Of a stretch of DNA of 59,299 nucleotides, positions 43,742 to 53,459 are shown piece after piece. The notes under the pieces were generated by a model. That model was not told the origin of the DNA. It worked only from the letters and a program-made list of their open reading frames with translations, and searched no databases. The first letter of the stretch is position 1. Each line of letters starts with the position of its first letter. Origin of the DNA: Bacillota bacterium (GTDB lineage: Bacteria; Bacillota; Clostridia; Christensenellales; Pumilibacteraceae); contig WRGC01000009.1 of assembly GCA_009787385.1 (NCBI GenBank), forward strand, positions 1 through 59,299, written 5' to 3'. A program made the translations under genes and the position numbers.

Positions 43742-44605
43742 CTATTCGTCTCTTTGTTTTCGGCTCACAGTCAACAACTCATGATTGATTTTTATTTTTT
43801 GTATAATATTAGTAACTAGCAATTGAAGTTTGGAGTTTTTGCTATAGTTGGCTGAAGCAAAAAAGCTTATTCTCTTATGCTGCAAAAGTTGCTTTACCAA
43901 GTCTGTATTGGTAGTTTTTGTATTATATACCCCGATACTGTGTCCCCCTCTGTCTGTCACAATACTCATGGCAGGTATATCACTAAAACTATCACCTATA
44001 TATATTATATTTTCAAATGGTATACGCCTAAGTTCGTGAGGCATGTGTGCATGTACAAGATGCTCATCACTTTCGTCTAGACAATTTTTGTTGATACGGT
44101 AGAGATACTGTGTCTTTTGAGTTGAGTTGACTACACGATTAGGCCAAACAGGTCTACCTTGTTGGTCATATACAAAACTAGAAGCGTATATAGCTTTAAA
44201 AAATTTTGCTATATGAGTTCCTTCAATAATCTCTTTTTGTCCTGCTGATATGATATAATGTTCTACAATCACACCACACTCATCAGCAAACTTATTTATT
44301 CTATCAAACCATGACAAGACTCCACTAAACAACTCTACCTTAGCACCCATATCCACAAAGTCCTGTCTAGTAATAGACAAATCAGGCGATTTTTTTGTAA
44401 AATCCACAATTAGCTTCATATAAGACAAAATTATATCCATACCATGTGCCTTAGCATAGTTGTTGGACATATCCCAAAATTCTACAGGTGTAGTTTTGAG
44501 TTTGTCAAATAAAGCATACTCTTGCATATCTTTAGGACTAAGAGTCTTGTCAAAGTCATAACAAATAGCAACTATTGGGTTGTCTGTGTTATTGTTTGTA
44601 TCCAT
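43742..44605 (-). CDS. HAD-superfamily phosphatase
   Basis: A 287-residue HAD hydrolase with motif I DFDKTLS, motif II Ser in YIISAGQKE, and motif III/IV GDSFSDIPA. It resembles phosphoserine-phosphatase-like members with an inserted cap, but the substrate is unknown. The frame extends nine codons to 44632, into repeat copy 9, so I choose the ATG at 44605. It precedes murA on the same strand. Confidence 0.8.
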   Translation of the reverse strand: MDTNNNTDNPIVAICYDFDKTLSPKDMQEYALFDKLKTTPVEFWDMSNNYAKAHGMDIILSYMKLIVDFTKKSPDLSITRQDFVDMGAKVELFSGVLSWFDRINKFADECGVIVEHYIISAGQKEIIEGTHIAKFFKAIYASSFVYDQQGRPVWPNRVVNSTQKTQYLYRINKNCLDESDEHLVHAHMPHELRRIPFENIIYIGDSFSDIPAMSIVTDRGGHSIGVYNTKTTNTDLVKQLLQHKRISFFASANYSKNSKLQLLVTNIIQKIKINHELLTVSRKQRDE

Positions 44606-44620
44606 AATAAATAACAAATT

Positions 44621-44733
44621 AGGAGTATACAAATAGAGTACATTAAAATGAAAAATCTAATTAAAATCAACCTTAAATCGTTCGTGGAATTCATAATCCC
44701 AATAGATTTTTGGTTCTTTTTTGGCGTCAAAAA
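44621..44733 (+). repeat. Dispersed intergenic element, copy 9 (forward, truncated)
   Basis: The left end (GGAGTATACAAATAG) and body are present up to TTCTTTTTTGGCGTCAAAA, then the right third is missing and the sequence runs straight into the end of tatD. Deletion of the right part is likely. Confidence 0.85.
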
Positions 44734-44739
44734 TATCAA

Positions 44740-45498
44740 CTACAAAGCTATCCCAAACAACTTACTAGCATTGTTGGTAGTTGCATTGTCTATTGCCTGC
44801 AATGACACTCTTCTCAAGTCTGCAACGAACTGAGCCGTATACTTTAAATTGGTAGGGTCATTTCTTTTGCCCCTATTGGGTACGGGTGACAAATATGGAC
44901 AATCAGTCTCTATCAACATTCTGTCCAATGGTACAAATTTGGCAGCTTCTTGTATATTAGAAGCATTCTTGAATGTAACATTTCCACTAAAAGATATCAT
45001 CATACCTATATCCAAAGCTTGTTTTGCCGTAGCTACATCACCACCAAAGCAATGCATGACCCCATTTTGCACTTTGTATTTATAAAGTATATCCATAGTC
45101 TCTTTAGTAGCATCTCTCATGTGTATTGCATATGGCAAATTTAATGACTTAGCCAACTGCAATTGATATTCAAAAGCCTCAACTTGAGCATTAAGACAGT
45201 AGTTGTCATAATGAAAATCTAGCCCAAATTCGGCAATTGCCACAATATTTGCCGTAGATGCCAAAGATTGTAGCCACGACAAATCTTGTCCACTGACACA
45301 ATAATGTGGGTGTAATCCTACAGTAGGGTACAAAAGCTTGGGATACTTATTTGCAATAGCTATAGCAGCATTGCTAGAATCTTCGTTGGTCCCTATACAA
45401 ATTACAGACTGTACTCCATTGTCTCTAAATGATGAAATAATATTGTCTCTATCTTGACTAAAATCATCATCTTGCAAATGTGCATGTGTATCTATCAT
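44740..45498 (-). CDS. tatD: TatD family metal-dependent DNase
   Basis: The 252-residue protein has the metal-binding DTHAHL at the N-terminus, GLDFHYD, HMRDA, HCFGG and ETDCPYLSP, the series of TatD 3'-5' exonucleases. The gene usually sits next to metG in Bacillota, but here metG is 8 kb away. Its stop lies seven bases from truncated repeat copy 9. Confidence 0.93.
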   Translation of the reverse strand: MIDTHAHLQDDDFSQDRDNIISSFRDNGVQSVICIGTNEDSSNAAIAIANKYPKLLYPTVGLHPHYCVSGQDLSWLQSLASTANIVAIAEFGLDFHYDNYCLNAQVEAFEYQLQLAKSLNLPYAIHMRDATKETMDILYKYKVQNGVMHCFGGDVATAKQALDIGMMISFSGNVTFKNASNIQEAAKFVPLDRMLIETDCPYLSPVPNRGKRNDPTNLKYTAQFVADLRRVSLQAIDNATTNNASKLFGIAL

Positions 45499-45560
45499 AT
45501 TATTTTTTGTTGCATTGCGAGTAAATTAAGTATATCAATTTTGTCAATTCAATCACATAT

Positions 45561-47423
45561 CTACTTAATACTCTTTAGTTTTATTATCAAAGCATTGATA
45601 TCACTTGGTGTAACGCCACTTATGCGTGAAGCTTGAGCTATATCTATTGGTTGAATTTTGTTTAGTTTTTCTATAGCTTCATTGGACAATCCAGGGATAC
45701 CTGTATAGTCTGTTATAGTTATCTTTAAAATCTGTAAACGAGATATCTCTTTTAGTTCTCTATCCAATCTCTCTATATAACCTGCGTATTTGGTTTCGGC
45801 AACCAAAGTGTGTATTACTATTTTGTCATAATTTTGAAAAACTTTTAGCTTGCATACAGTTTGTGCATCTACTTCATTGATTTTTATAAAATTTTGTACA
45901 GTCAACACTGTAGATTGTGACAATGTCAATGCACCATTATCTATCAATGTAGATAATTCACTTAGTTCCAATCTATGACCAATCAATTTTCTAACTTTAT
46001 CTAATTGTATCAACCTTGATTGATACAATTCTTTGCGTCTATCGCAAACCAAACCCAATTGTATGCCTATTGGAGTAAGTCTAAGCCAAGAATTGTCCTG
46101 TCGCAATCTCAACCTTTGTTCTGCTCTACTTGTCATCATACGATAAGGTTCTTGAGTACCTTGCGTAGTCAAATCATCTATCATCACACCTATATAGCTT
46201 TGATATCTATCAAATATAAGTGGTGGCTTTGACTTTATCCAAAGGCTAGCATTGATACCTGCTACTATACCTTGTGCGGCGGCTTCTTCGTATCCACTTG
46301 TACCATTGATTTGTCCTGCAAAAAACAGTCCTTTGATATTTTTTGACATCAAGCTAGGAGTAAGTTGAGTTGGGTCTATACAGTCGTACTCAATTGCATA
46401 TGCATCTCTAAGTATTTCTACATTTTCCAACCCTTCAATACTACTATATACCTTTTGCTGTGCTTCTACGGGCAAACTTGTAGACAATCCTTGAACATAC
46501 AACTCTTGAGTATCTTTACCTTCGTTTTCCAAAAAAAACTGATGTCGTTGCTTGTCAGCAAACTTTACTACCTTATCCTCAATACTTGGACAATATCTAG
46601 CCCCAACACTCAAATTGGTAGCATTCTTGCGATACTTAAATGTCTTGTGCAAATTTTGCCTAATTATATTATGGCTGTGAGTATTGGTGTGTCCCAAATA
46701 ACATATTTGGGTATTTATTATAGGTTTGTCCGTTAAGTCACTAAAAGACAAAATATCATCATCACCCTTGTGTATCTCAAAGTGAGAAGTGTCTACACTG
46801 CGATGATGTATACGAGCAGGAGTACCTGTCTTGAACCTACGCATGACAAATCCCATCTTTTTAATGCTATCAGCCAATCCCAAAGAACGCATAAATCCGG
46901 CAGGTCCTTGAGGCAAACTTTGTTCTCCTATCAAAATTTGAGAATCCAAATACACCCCCGTAGCAATTACTACTACTTTTGCAACATATACTTGTTCTAG
47001 TTTGCTAGTCAATCTAAATCCATCGTCAGTCTGTACAATATCTACTATTTCGCACTGACGCAAAGATATGTTGTTATGTCTTTCTAATAGAGTTTTGGCA
47101 AAAGTATGATAATTGTATTTGTCAACTTGACTACGCAAAGATTGAACTGCCATACCTTTGGACGAATTGAGCATGCGAATTTGAGTAGCAGCAGCATCTG
47201 CTATCAAACCAATAACTCCCCCCAAAGCATCAGTCTCTCTCACCAAATGAGCCTTGGCAGTACCCCCAATACTAGGATTGCATGCAAGATATCCAATACT
47301 ATCCAAATTGATACAACAAACAATCACACGATGTCCCAACTTAGCCAAAGCCAAAGCCGCCTCTATACCAGCGTGTCCTGCACCAACGATAGCTGCATCA
47401 AATGTAGTTGTATAGTTTGTCAT
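45561..47423 (-). CDS. mnmG: tRNA uridine-5-carboxymethylaminomethyl modification enzyme MnmG
   Basis: MnmG works with MnmE to modify U34 in tRNAs. The 620-residue protein begins with the FAD site AAIVGAGHAGIEAALALAKLG and has GGTAKAHLVRE, GPAGFMRSLG, KTGTPARIH and the C-terminal helical domain (GIPGLSNEAIEKL). mnmE was not seen nearby. Confidence 0.96.
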   Translation of the reverse strand: MTNYTTTFDAAIVGAGHAGIEAALALAKLGHRVIVCCINLDSIGYLACNPSIGGTAKAHLVRETDALGGVIGLIADAAATQIRMLNSSKGMAVQSLRSQVDKYNYHTFAKTLLERHNNISLRQCEIVDIVQTDDGFRLTSKLEQVYVAKVVVIATGVYLDSQILIGEQSLPQGPAGFMRSLGLADSIKKMGFVMRRFKTGTPARIHHRSVDTSHFEIHKGDDDILSFSDLTDKPIINTQICYLGHTNTHSHNIIRQNLHKTFKYRKNATNLSVGARYCPSIEDKVVKFADKQRHQFFLENEGKDTQELYVQGLSTSLPVEAQQKVYSSIEGLENVEILRDAYAIEYDCIDPTQLTPSLMSKNIKGLFFAGQINGTSGYEEAAAQGIVAGINASLWIKSKPPLIFDRYQSYIGVMIDDLTTQGTQEPYRMMTSRAEQRLRLRQDNSWLRLTPIGIQLGLVCDRRKELYQSRLIQLDKVRKLIGHRLELSELSTLIDNGALTLSQSTVLTVQNFIKINEVDAQTVCKLKVFQNYDKIVIHTLVAETKYAGYIERLDRELKEISRLQILKITITDYTGIPGLSNEAIEKLNKIQPIDIAQASRISGVTPSDINALIIKLKSIK

Positions 47424-47545
47424 TATTATTTATACTCAATTGATAAAATACTTAATATAAGACAATTTACAATCTTATAAATTTAAATGATTGTTGTTTG
47501 TAAAAATATTTCACTAATTATCAAAAATTTAATTACTTTTAAAAA

Positions 47546-47665
47546 GGAGTATACAATAGAGTTTATTAAGATAAAAAAGTAATGCGTAATTAAATAAAAT
47601 CAACATTAAAGCGTAGGGGATTTTTTGTGGGGAATTACCACACAATAGCTTGTTGCACACTCTCA
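47546..47665 (+). repeat. Dispersed intergenic element, copy 10 (forward, internally deleted)
   Basis: Both ends are present (GGAGTATACAATAG and GTTGCACACTCTC), as is a short G/C-type hairpin (GTGG, CCAC), but the whole T/A hairpin region is missing. At 120 bp it is a natural internal deletion, which shows the ends can stay while the core is lost. Confidence 0.8.
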
Positions 47666-47694
47666 TTTCAAAATATTATTTGCTATTGATAAAA

Positions 47695-49203
47695 TCAATT
47701 CTTGAATATCCCTGTCAATCTATGCCACCAAAATCTGTGTGTAGTAACTACTGCCAAACTTGCTATCAACAAACCCAACATTATCCACGCACCACCACCA
47801 AAATAATCATCAATATTGCCACCTGACTTGACTTGTATCCACATCATATTTATATTTTCTTTAGCGTCACCCCAATCTTGATATGCCGCTACTCTATTGA
47901 TAACATCATTAGGTGGAAAAAGAATATAAATATAATTTTGCAAAAAATCAATTTCTTCTAGCAATTCATCAATTTCTACTGACAGTACATCAATTTCTGT
48001 TAGCAATTCATCATAATCCCACTCTTCATCAAGCCAATCTTGATGTTGGTCATAGTATTCTTTTTGCTCTATCAAATATTGTACTTCATCTTCCAATCCT
48101 TGCATCTCATCTTCCAATCCTTGCATCTCATCTTCCAATTCTATACTATAATCATCATATACAGACTCAATTGGCGTTGTTGCTCCAATGTATTCCATAT
48201 TGCTATATGCTATGTCATCTTTCAACAAAAATTGCAAAAAGTAGTTGGCAGCTTTAGGATTGCGTGCCGTCGTAGGTATTGCAAATGTATCTATCCAAGT
48301 ATTGCTACCCTCATCAGGAACTACATATCTTAAGTCAGTATTGTCAAACATGGCATACCCTGCTTGAACACTCCACACCAAAGCCAACCACCCTGCCGTA
48401 TCCGAAGCTGTTGCCAATCTTTCGTTGGCATCATCAACTGCATATGCCAACAAATTAGGTCTTTGGTCTATCAATGTCTGCCTAACTTTGTCTATATTTT
48501 GTTGACTTGTGTTGTTGATAGTGTTTTTTACCCACTTCACATGTTCTGGACTATTGAGTTCTATATTTTGTTCTTGCAACTCATGGCTATTTGCCCAAAT
48601 ACTACCTATGGCAAAAGCATCTGTCACACTGTCTTGCATATAAATCTTGCCTGAATATTCATTGCCAAAAATTGCATTCCAACTGTGTACATCATTGAGT
48701 GTATCAGGTCCTCGTACAGGGTCATAAAGTATTCCTACAGTTCCCCACAAATATGGTACACTATAATTCATTTGTGGGTCAAAGCTAGACTTGATTATAT
48801 CTACTATATCACTATTATAGATTCCTTCTTCTATATCAAATGGACTATCCCACCCTTCATAAACAATATCCAAATCAAGAGGCATAAGCAAACCTTCTGT
48901 TTTCATTCGTGCTACCATGTAGTCAGATGGCACAATCAAATCGTAATCTGCTTTTTTGGATGCTATTTGAGTATACATTTGTTCGTTGGTACTAAATCCA
49001 CTAGTCTCAACCCTAATTGGCTCTTGAGGAAATTTGTCATTATACCATTCTTCAAACTGGGGTATTACATCAGGAGATAGATAATCTTCCCAATTATAAA
49101 TTCTCAACACTTGACTGCGTCCATTAGTACAACCAATAAGTGTAGTCAACCCAACAAACAAAACAATACAAGCTAATGATATATTTATTATTATTTTTTT
49201 CAA
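47695..49203 (-). CDS. potD: Spermidine/putrescine-binding protein PotD with acidic insertion and C-terminal membrane helix
   Basis: The solute-binding protein of a polyamine ABC importer. A lipobox (TTLIGC, Cys 25) marks a lipoprotein; LRIYNWEDYLSPDVIPQF and LLAYAVDDANERLATA fit PotD. At 502 residues it is about 150 longer than usual. Residues about 352-425 are an acidic coiled-coil insertion that begins with a tandem LEDEMQG heptad and sits between the expected TPIESV and FPPNDVINRV segments. Residues 468-488 form a membrane helix with a basic end, absent from normal PotD. It starts with TTG after GGAG and is the last gene of the operon. Confidence 0.88.
   Translation of the reverse strand: MKKIIINISLACIVLFVGLTTLIGCTNGRSQVLRIYNWEDYLSPDVIPQFEEWYNDKFPQEPIRVETSGFSTNEQMYTQIASKKADYDLIVPSDYMVARMKTEGLLMPLDLDIVYEGWDSPFDIEEGIYNSDIVDIIKSSFDPQMNYSVPYLWGTVGILYDPVRGPDTLNDVHSWNAIFGNEYSGKIYMQDSVTDAFAIGSIWANSHELQEQNIELNSPEHVKWVKNTINNTSQQNIDKVRQTLIDQRPNLLAYAVDDANERLATASDTAGWLALVWSVQAGYAMFDNTDLRYVVPDEGSNTWIDTFAIPTTARNPKAANYFLQFLLKDDIAYSNMEYIGATTPIESVYDDYSIELEDEMQGLEDEMQGLEDEVQYLIEQKEYYDQHQDWLDEEWDYDELLTEIDVLSVEIDELLEEIDFLQNYIYILFPPNDVINRVAAYQDWGDAKENINMMWIQVKSGGNIDDYFGGGAWIMLGLLIASLAVVTTHRFWWHRLTGIFKN
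48086..48140. repeat. 21-bp tandem repeat inside potD
   Basis: Two perfect 21-base units (48086-48106 and 48107-48127) and a partial third. They encode the repeated LEDEMQG heptad at the start of the acidic insertion. Confidence 0.92.
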
Positions 49204-49293
49204 TCTATTATCTCCAATTATTTAGTTTTATGTTGCCAATTTTTAATTAAACTATTGCTTTTTAAATAAAACCAACGATATAATCAAATACAT

Positions 49294-50136
49294 TTATTTT
49301 ACCGAATGCAATGCTCTTCTCAATCTTTCAGACAATTTTGCTCTTTGAGATGATACGGCATTAAATACCAACATTGCCACTAGTACAGTAACAAATACTA
49401 TACTAGACAATGCCCTAAAAGTTGGATCTAATCCTCTAGAAATACTACTGTAGATAAGTGTGGATATAGTTTCTATACTCCCTTTATTGTACTGTGATAC
49501 TATAAAGTCCTCTAGAGATAATGTAAATGCAATAGCAAACCCTGTTATCATACCTGTCAATAATTGAGGAAAAATCACTGTCCACATTGTACGCATATGT
49601 CCCGCCCCCAAGTCCAAACCTGCCTCGTATAGGTTGGGATTGAGTCTACGAAGTTTTGGGTTGACTGCCAAAATTACAAATGGAATAGTAAATACGGTAT
49701 GTGCAATTATCAAAGTAGGATATCCATCAGGTAATGGTATCCCAATATTGGATATAGATATAAACAACAACATAAAAGCAATTGCAGTAACTATATCAGC
49801 ATTTAGTATAGTTATTTGGCTACCTGCATTAACAATCTGTTTGAGTGGCTTTTTGAGATAAAAAATTCCAACTGATGCCAAAGTACCTATGAGAGTAGCA
49901 AGGGCAGCACTAGCTAGTGCAATAATAAGAGTATTTGTCAAAGCACTACTTATCTCTGGGTGAGTAAACACATTGCTAAACAACTGAGTACTAAAGCCTG
50001 ACCATGTCATAGTATTGCTAGTAGTAAAGCTAAATACCAATATAACCAACAAAGGTAAATACAAAATAGCAATGCTAAGCCAAATAATTGTACGACCTAC
50101 AACGACCTTTGTCTTTTTTTTGGCTACATTTGTCAT
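49294..50136 (-). CDS. potC: Spermidine/putrescine ABC transporter permease PotC
   Basis: A 280-residue permease with about six membrane helices and the EAA loop (YEAGLDLGAGHMRTMWTVIFPQL). It overlaps potB by four bases (ATGA) and partners with it in the importer. Confidence 0.93.
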   Translation of the reverse strand: MTNVAKKKTKVVVGRTIIWLSIAILYLPLLVILVFSFTTSNTMTWSGFSTQLFSNVFTHPEISSALTNTLIIALASAALATLIGTLASVGIFYLKKPLKQIVNAGSQITILNADIVTAIAFMLLFISISNIGIPLPDGYPTLIIAHTVFTIPFVILAVNPKLRRLNPNLYEAGLDLGAGHMRTMWTVIFPQLLTGMITGFAIAFTLSLEDFIVSQYNKGSIETISTLIYSSISRGLDPTFRALSSIVFVTVLVAMLVFNAVSSQRAKLSERLRRALHSVK

Positions 50137-50936
50137 TGTTTTGCCCCTCCCAAACTCCTGATATTTCTACGATTAAATCTATTTCCCACCAACATAACTA
50201 GCCCTACAAATATCAACATAATCATAGCCAAAGCACTAGCATAATTCCACATATTTAATCCATACAAATCATTTACCATATTTCCAAACAAAAAGAGATG
50301 TGCATCACCCAACATATCATTGATAGCAAAGCTAGACAGTGCAGGCATAAATGTCATCATAATACCACTTACTATACCAGGAACTGACAATGGCAATGTC
50401 ACTCTTACAAAATTCTGCCACGAACTAGCCCCCAAATCACTACCTGCTTCTTTGTAGCTTTTATCCATACCTGACAATATAGTATACAAAGGCAATAACA
50501 TAAAAGGGAAAAGATCATATACCATACCTATCAACACAGAAAAATATCCTTCACCCAAGCCAAGCATAGACAATAATTCTCTCAAAGCAAAAGTCCGCAA
50601 CAAAAAATTGATCCACATAGGAATAATAAACAACAAAACAATAGTCCTACTTCTGTTTATACTAGCATTGGATAGAAGCAATGCTAGTGGGTATGCCAAA
50701 ATTAGACAAATCAATGTCGTCAAAAATGACAACATTAAAGTCTGTCCAAATACCATATAGGTAGTTGCACTATTTAATAAATCAACAAAGTTGGACAAAC
50801 TTAAGTTTCCATCACTATCTATCAAAGCATACCCTGCTAAAATAAACAATGGTATGACAACAAAGACAACACATATCACAATATATGGATAACTAAAGTG
50901 TTTTCGTTGAAATTGCAATTTTTTTATTTGTGTCAT
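50133..50936 (-). CDS. potB: Spermidine/putrescine ABC transporter permease PotB
   Basis: A 267-residue permease with about six helices and the EAA loop (YKEAGSDLGASSWQNFVRVT). It follows potA by 111 bases and overlaps potC. Confidence 0.93.
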   Translation of the reverse strand: MTQIKKLQFQRKHFSYPYIVICVVFVVIPLFILAGYALIDSDGNLSLSNFVDLLNSATTYMVFGQTLMLSFLTTLICLILAYPLALLLSNASINRSRTIVLLFIIPMWINFLLRTFALRELLSMLGLGEGYFSVLIGMVYDLFPFMLLPLYTILSGMDKSYKEAGSDLGASSWQNFVRVTLPLSVPGIVSGIMMTFMPALSSFAINDMLGDAHLFLFGNMVNDLYGLNMWNYASALAMIMLIFVGLVMLVGNRFNRRNIRSLGGAKQ

Positions 50937-51047
50937 AATAATAGATTAGCAAACAGTCTACTAAGAAACTACTAATAATTAAGAAGTAAATTATGGATTA
51001 TTTTTGATATTACTTTTTAAGTATACAACTATTTTTAACAATTGTAT

Positions 51048-52526
51048 TTACAATTCTTCATCATTATTATCAATGTAATCATCTTCTTTTACAACTGCTG
51101 ATAATTTGATTTTGTTTTTGTCAACTAATATGCCCACTCTATCCCCTATATCCCAATCATCTTCTGTATTGAGATAGATATCATTGTCATCATCAGTATA
51201 TACTTGCACTTGATAGTGATTGCCTTTATAAAGAGATATAGCTATATTGCCACCTATTATACCATCTGCTTCATGGTCAGTTAGTATTACACTTTCAAAA
51301 TCAAATTCAGCTTCTACTATTTGTCCATGTTCAAAACCTGTAGTATTGCATTCAAAGTATTCATCAAACAAAAGTATACTGTTATCGTCATGAATTAAAG
51401 CTTTGTATTTGTTAACAACTCTAGCTTTTTTCATGATATGAATTCCATTTGGTCTTATAGTAAGTGATACTCTTGTACCTATTGGACTACCCTCTACACT
51501 TTGTACACTAAACTCATAATCATCTACCACAACACGCATTTCATAATAATCACCCTTAAATATACTATCTATAACTTCTCCTACCAATCCACCCTTGTCA
51601 GGATTTTCCAACAAAATATCTTCGGGACGAATTACCAAATCTACCTTTTCTTCTTTAGCAAAACCTTTGTCACTACAATTGAGAATTCTTTCTAATACTC
51701 TTACTTTATAGTCTGCCACCATCTCACCTGACAATATATTGCTCTCCCCAATAAAGTCAGCTACAAAAGCATTCTTAGGTTCGTCATATATCTTTTTTGG
51801 AGTCCCTATCTGTTGAATAACTCCATCACGCATTACAACCACAGTGTCAGACATAGTCAATGCTTCTTCTTGATCATGGGTAACATACAAAAAAGTTATG
51901 CCCAAGTTGCGATGCATATTTTTTAATTCTATTTGCATCTCCTTACGCATCTTCAAATCTAAAGCCCCCAAAGGTTCATCTAACAACAATACCTTGGGTT
52001 CTAACACCAATGCCCTAGCTATAGCAACTCTCTGCTGTTGTCCACCCGATAGAGTGTCTATATCCCTATTGTCATATCCTTCAAGCCCTACCATACGCAA
52101 ACCATAGTTGACTTTTTGGTCTATAACTTCACGAGAAAGCTTGGTAATTTTACCATCTATCTCTATCTTTTTAAGCTTTAATCCAAATGCAATATTATTG
52201 TAAACATTGAGATGAGGAAACAACGCATACTTTTGAAATACGGTATTTATACTGCGTTTGTTGGGAGGAATTTGTGTAACATCTACACCTTCAAGATATA
52301 TCTTTCCCTCAGTACTAGTGTCAAATCCCGCTATCATTCTCAGCAAAGTAGTCTTGCCACAACCTGATGGTCCAAGCAATGTGACAAATTCACCTTTCCT
52401 TATCTTGAGATTGAGGTCATCTACAGCCGTCATATCTCCAAATCGTTTGGTAATATTCTTTACTTCTATTATAGTATCTTTGCGGTCAGGCTTCTTGATA
52501 GGATTTTGTATAGTTGATGTAGACAT
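51048..52526 (-). CDS. potA: Spermidine/putrescine ABC transporter ATPase PotA with extended C-terminus
   Basis: The ATPase has Walker [10 protein letters not shown] (52-60), signature LSGGQQQR, Walker B LLLDEP and the H-loop THDQEEA. The family usually ends near residue 370 after one TOBE-type domain. Here the protein has 492 residues: the first TOBE-like region ([18 protein letters not shown]) is followed by about 110 residues that look like a second one ([20 protein letters not shown], similar to the earlier [12 protein letters not shown]) and an acidic end. It has a ribosome site GGGAGC and starts 16 bases after the regulator gene. Confidence 0.93.
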   Translation of the reverse strand: MSTSTIQNPIKKPDRKDTIIEVKNITKRFGDMTAVDDLNLKIRKGEFVTLLGPSGCGKTTLLRMIAGFDTSTEGKIYLEGVDVTQIPPNKRSINTVFQKYALFPHLNVYNNIAFGLKLKKIEIDGKITKLSREVIDQKVNYGLRMVGLEGYDNRDIDTLSGGQQQRVAIARALVLEPKVLLLDEPLGALDLKMRKEMQIELKNMHRNLGITFLYVTHDQEEALTMSDTVVVMRDGVIQQIGTPKKIYDEPKNAFVADFIGESNILSGEMVADYKVRVLERILNCSDKGFAKEEKVDLVIRPEDILLENPDKGGLVGEVIDSIFKGDYYEMRVVVDDYEFSVQSVEGSPIGTRVSLTIRPNGIHIMKKARVVNKYKALIHDDNSILLFDEYFECNTTGFEHGQIVEAEFDFESVILTDHEADGIIGGNIAISLYKGNHYQVQVYTDDDNDIYLNTEDDWDIGDRVGILVDKNKIKLSAVVKEDDYIDNNDEEL

Positions 52527-52542
52527 TTTTTGCTCCCATTCA

Positions 52543-53079
52543 TTAAAAGTTTGGTGGACAACTCACCCATAATATTCTCAAATTGTCATCTGTATCATTT
52601 ATCAAATAATGTATTTTATCAGCTTTATAATAAAAACTTTCACTTGCTTTTGCGATGTATTTTTTTTTACCCAAAACTACAGTAGCCTTTCCTTGCAACA
52701 CATAACCAAACTCCTCCCCATCATGTGGGGTATCAAGCGGGGTACTAGAGTGAGGCGAAATAACTATTTCTATAGGCTCCAAACTATATTTTTGACTATT
52801 TGGAACTAACCAAATTGTAGTCAAATTATCAGCACACTTTTTTATATAATCATCATCACCAAAAACCACTTTGTCGTCATCTTCTATCTTGTCAAAAAAA
52901 TCCGAAAGATTGCTACCCAATACCAATAAAATATCACTCAAAGTAGCAATAGATGGACTAGACAAGTCATTCTCCAACTGACTTATATATCCTTTTGTCA
53001 AATCACACCTATCTCCCAACTCTTCTTGAGTCAAATTTTTTTGTTGTCTCAATTCTCTTATCTTAGATCCAATTTCCAT
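52543..53079 (-). CDS. XRE-family regulator with cupin domain (PuuR-like)
   Basis: A 178-residue protein: helix-turn-helix at residues 5-60 ([21 protein letters not shown]) and a C-terminal cupin ([19 protein letters not shown]). This type controls polyamine genes in many Bacillota, the cupin sensing the ligand. It is the first gene of the potABCD operon, so autoregulation is likely. A palindrome at 53181-53207 upstream is a candidate operator. Confidence 0.88.
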   Translation of the reverse strand: MEIGSKIRELRQQKNLTQEELGDRCDLTKGYISQLENDLSSPSIATLSDILLVLGSNLSDFFDKIEDDDKVVFGDDDYIKKCADNLTTIWLVPNSQKYSLEPIEIVISPHSSTPLDTPHDGEEFGYVLQGKATVVLGKKKYIAKASESFYYKADKIHYLINDTDDNLRILWVSCPPNF

Positions 53080-53180
53080 AATATACCACTAGATTTATAC
53101 AAATTCCAATTCAATACATCCATTTTTACTCATCACCATTACAAACAAAATACTTTATTTTTATTGCAATTTTACTAAAC

Positions 53181-53207
53181 TCAAAGTTTAATAAAATTAA
53201 ACTTTGA
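53181..53207. promoter_or_regulatory. Palindrome upstream of the polyamine operon
   Basis: Perfect 12-base arms (TCAAAGTTTAAT and ATTAAACTTTGA) around AAA, 102 bases before the XRE-cupin ATG. No T run follows, so an operator for the regulator is the likelier reading. Confidence 0.5.
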
Positions 53208-53421
53208 TACATTATATATTTTTTTTTATGTTATGTCAATAGATTTATAATAAAAAATTTGATGAAGTATTAAAAAATGTCAAATTGAAAAGACCATCAC
53301 CAAACTTGCTAATTTGAATTTATATATATTAAAAAAATTTTATTATAAAACCTTAATTCTTTATTTATCAACAATATATTTATGTCAATACTTACAATTC
53401 ATAGTATAGCACTTATTAAAA

Positions 53422-53455
53422 AAAGACACTTACTAAACTACTAATAAGTGTCTTT
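53422..53455 (-). terminator. Intrinsic terminator of metG
   Basis: On the minus strand AAGACACTTA pairs with TAAGTGTCTT around a 12-base loop, followed by TTTTT. Only a few bases separate it from the metG stop. Confidence 0.88.
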
Positions 53456-53459
53456 ATAT

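Larger units (their letters stand above)
53080..53459. other. Intergenic region, 380 bp
   Basis: Between metG and the polyamine operon. It contains the metG terminator (53422-53455) and the palindrome 53181-53207. The remainder is extremely AT-rich; I see no gene and no clear promoter for the regulator. Confidence 0.7.
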
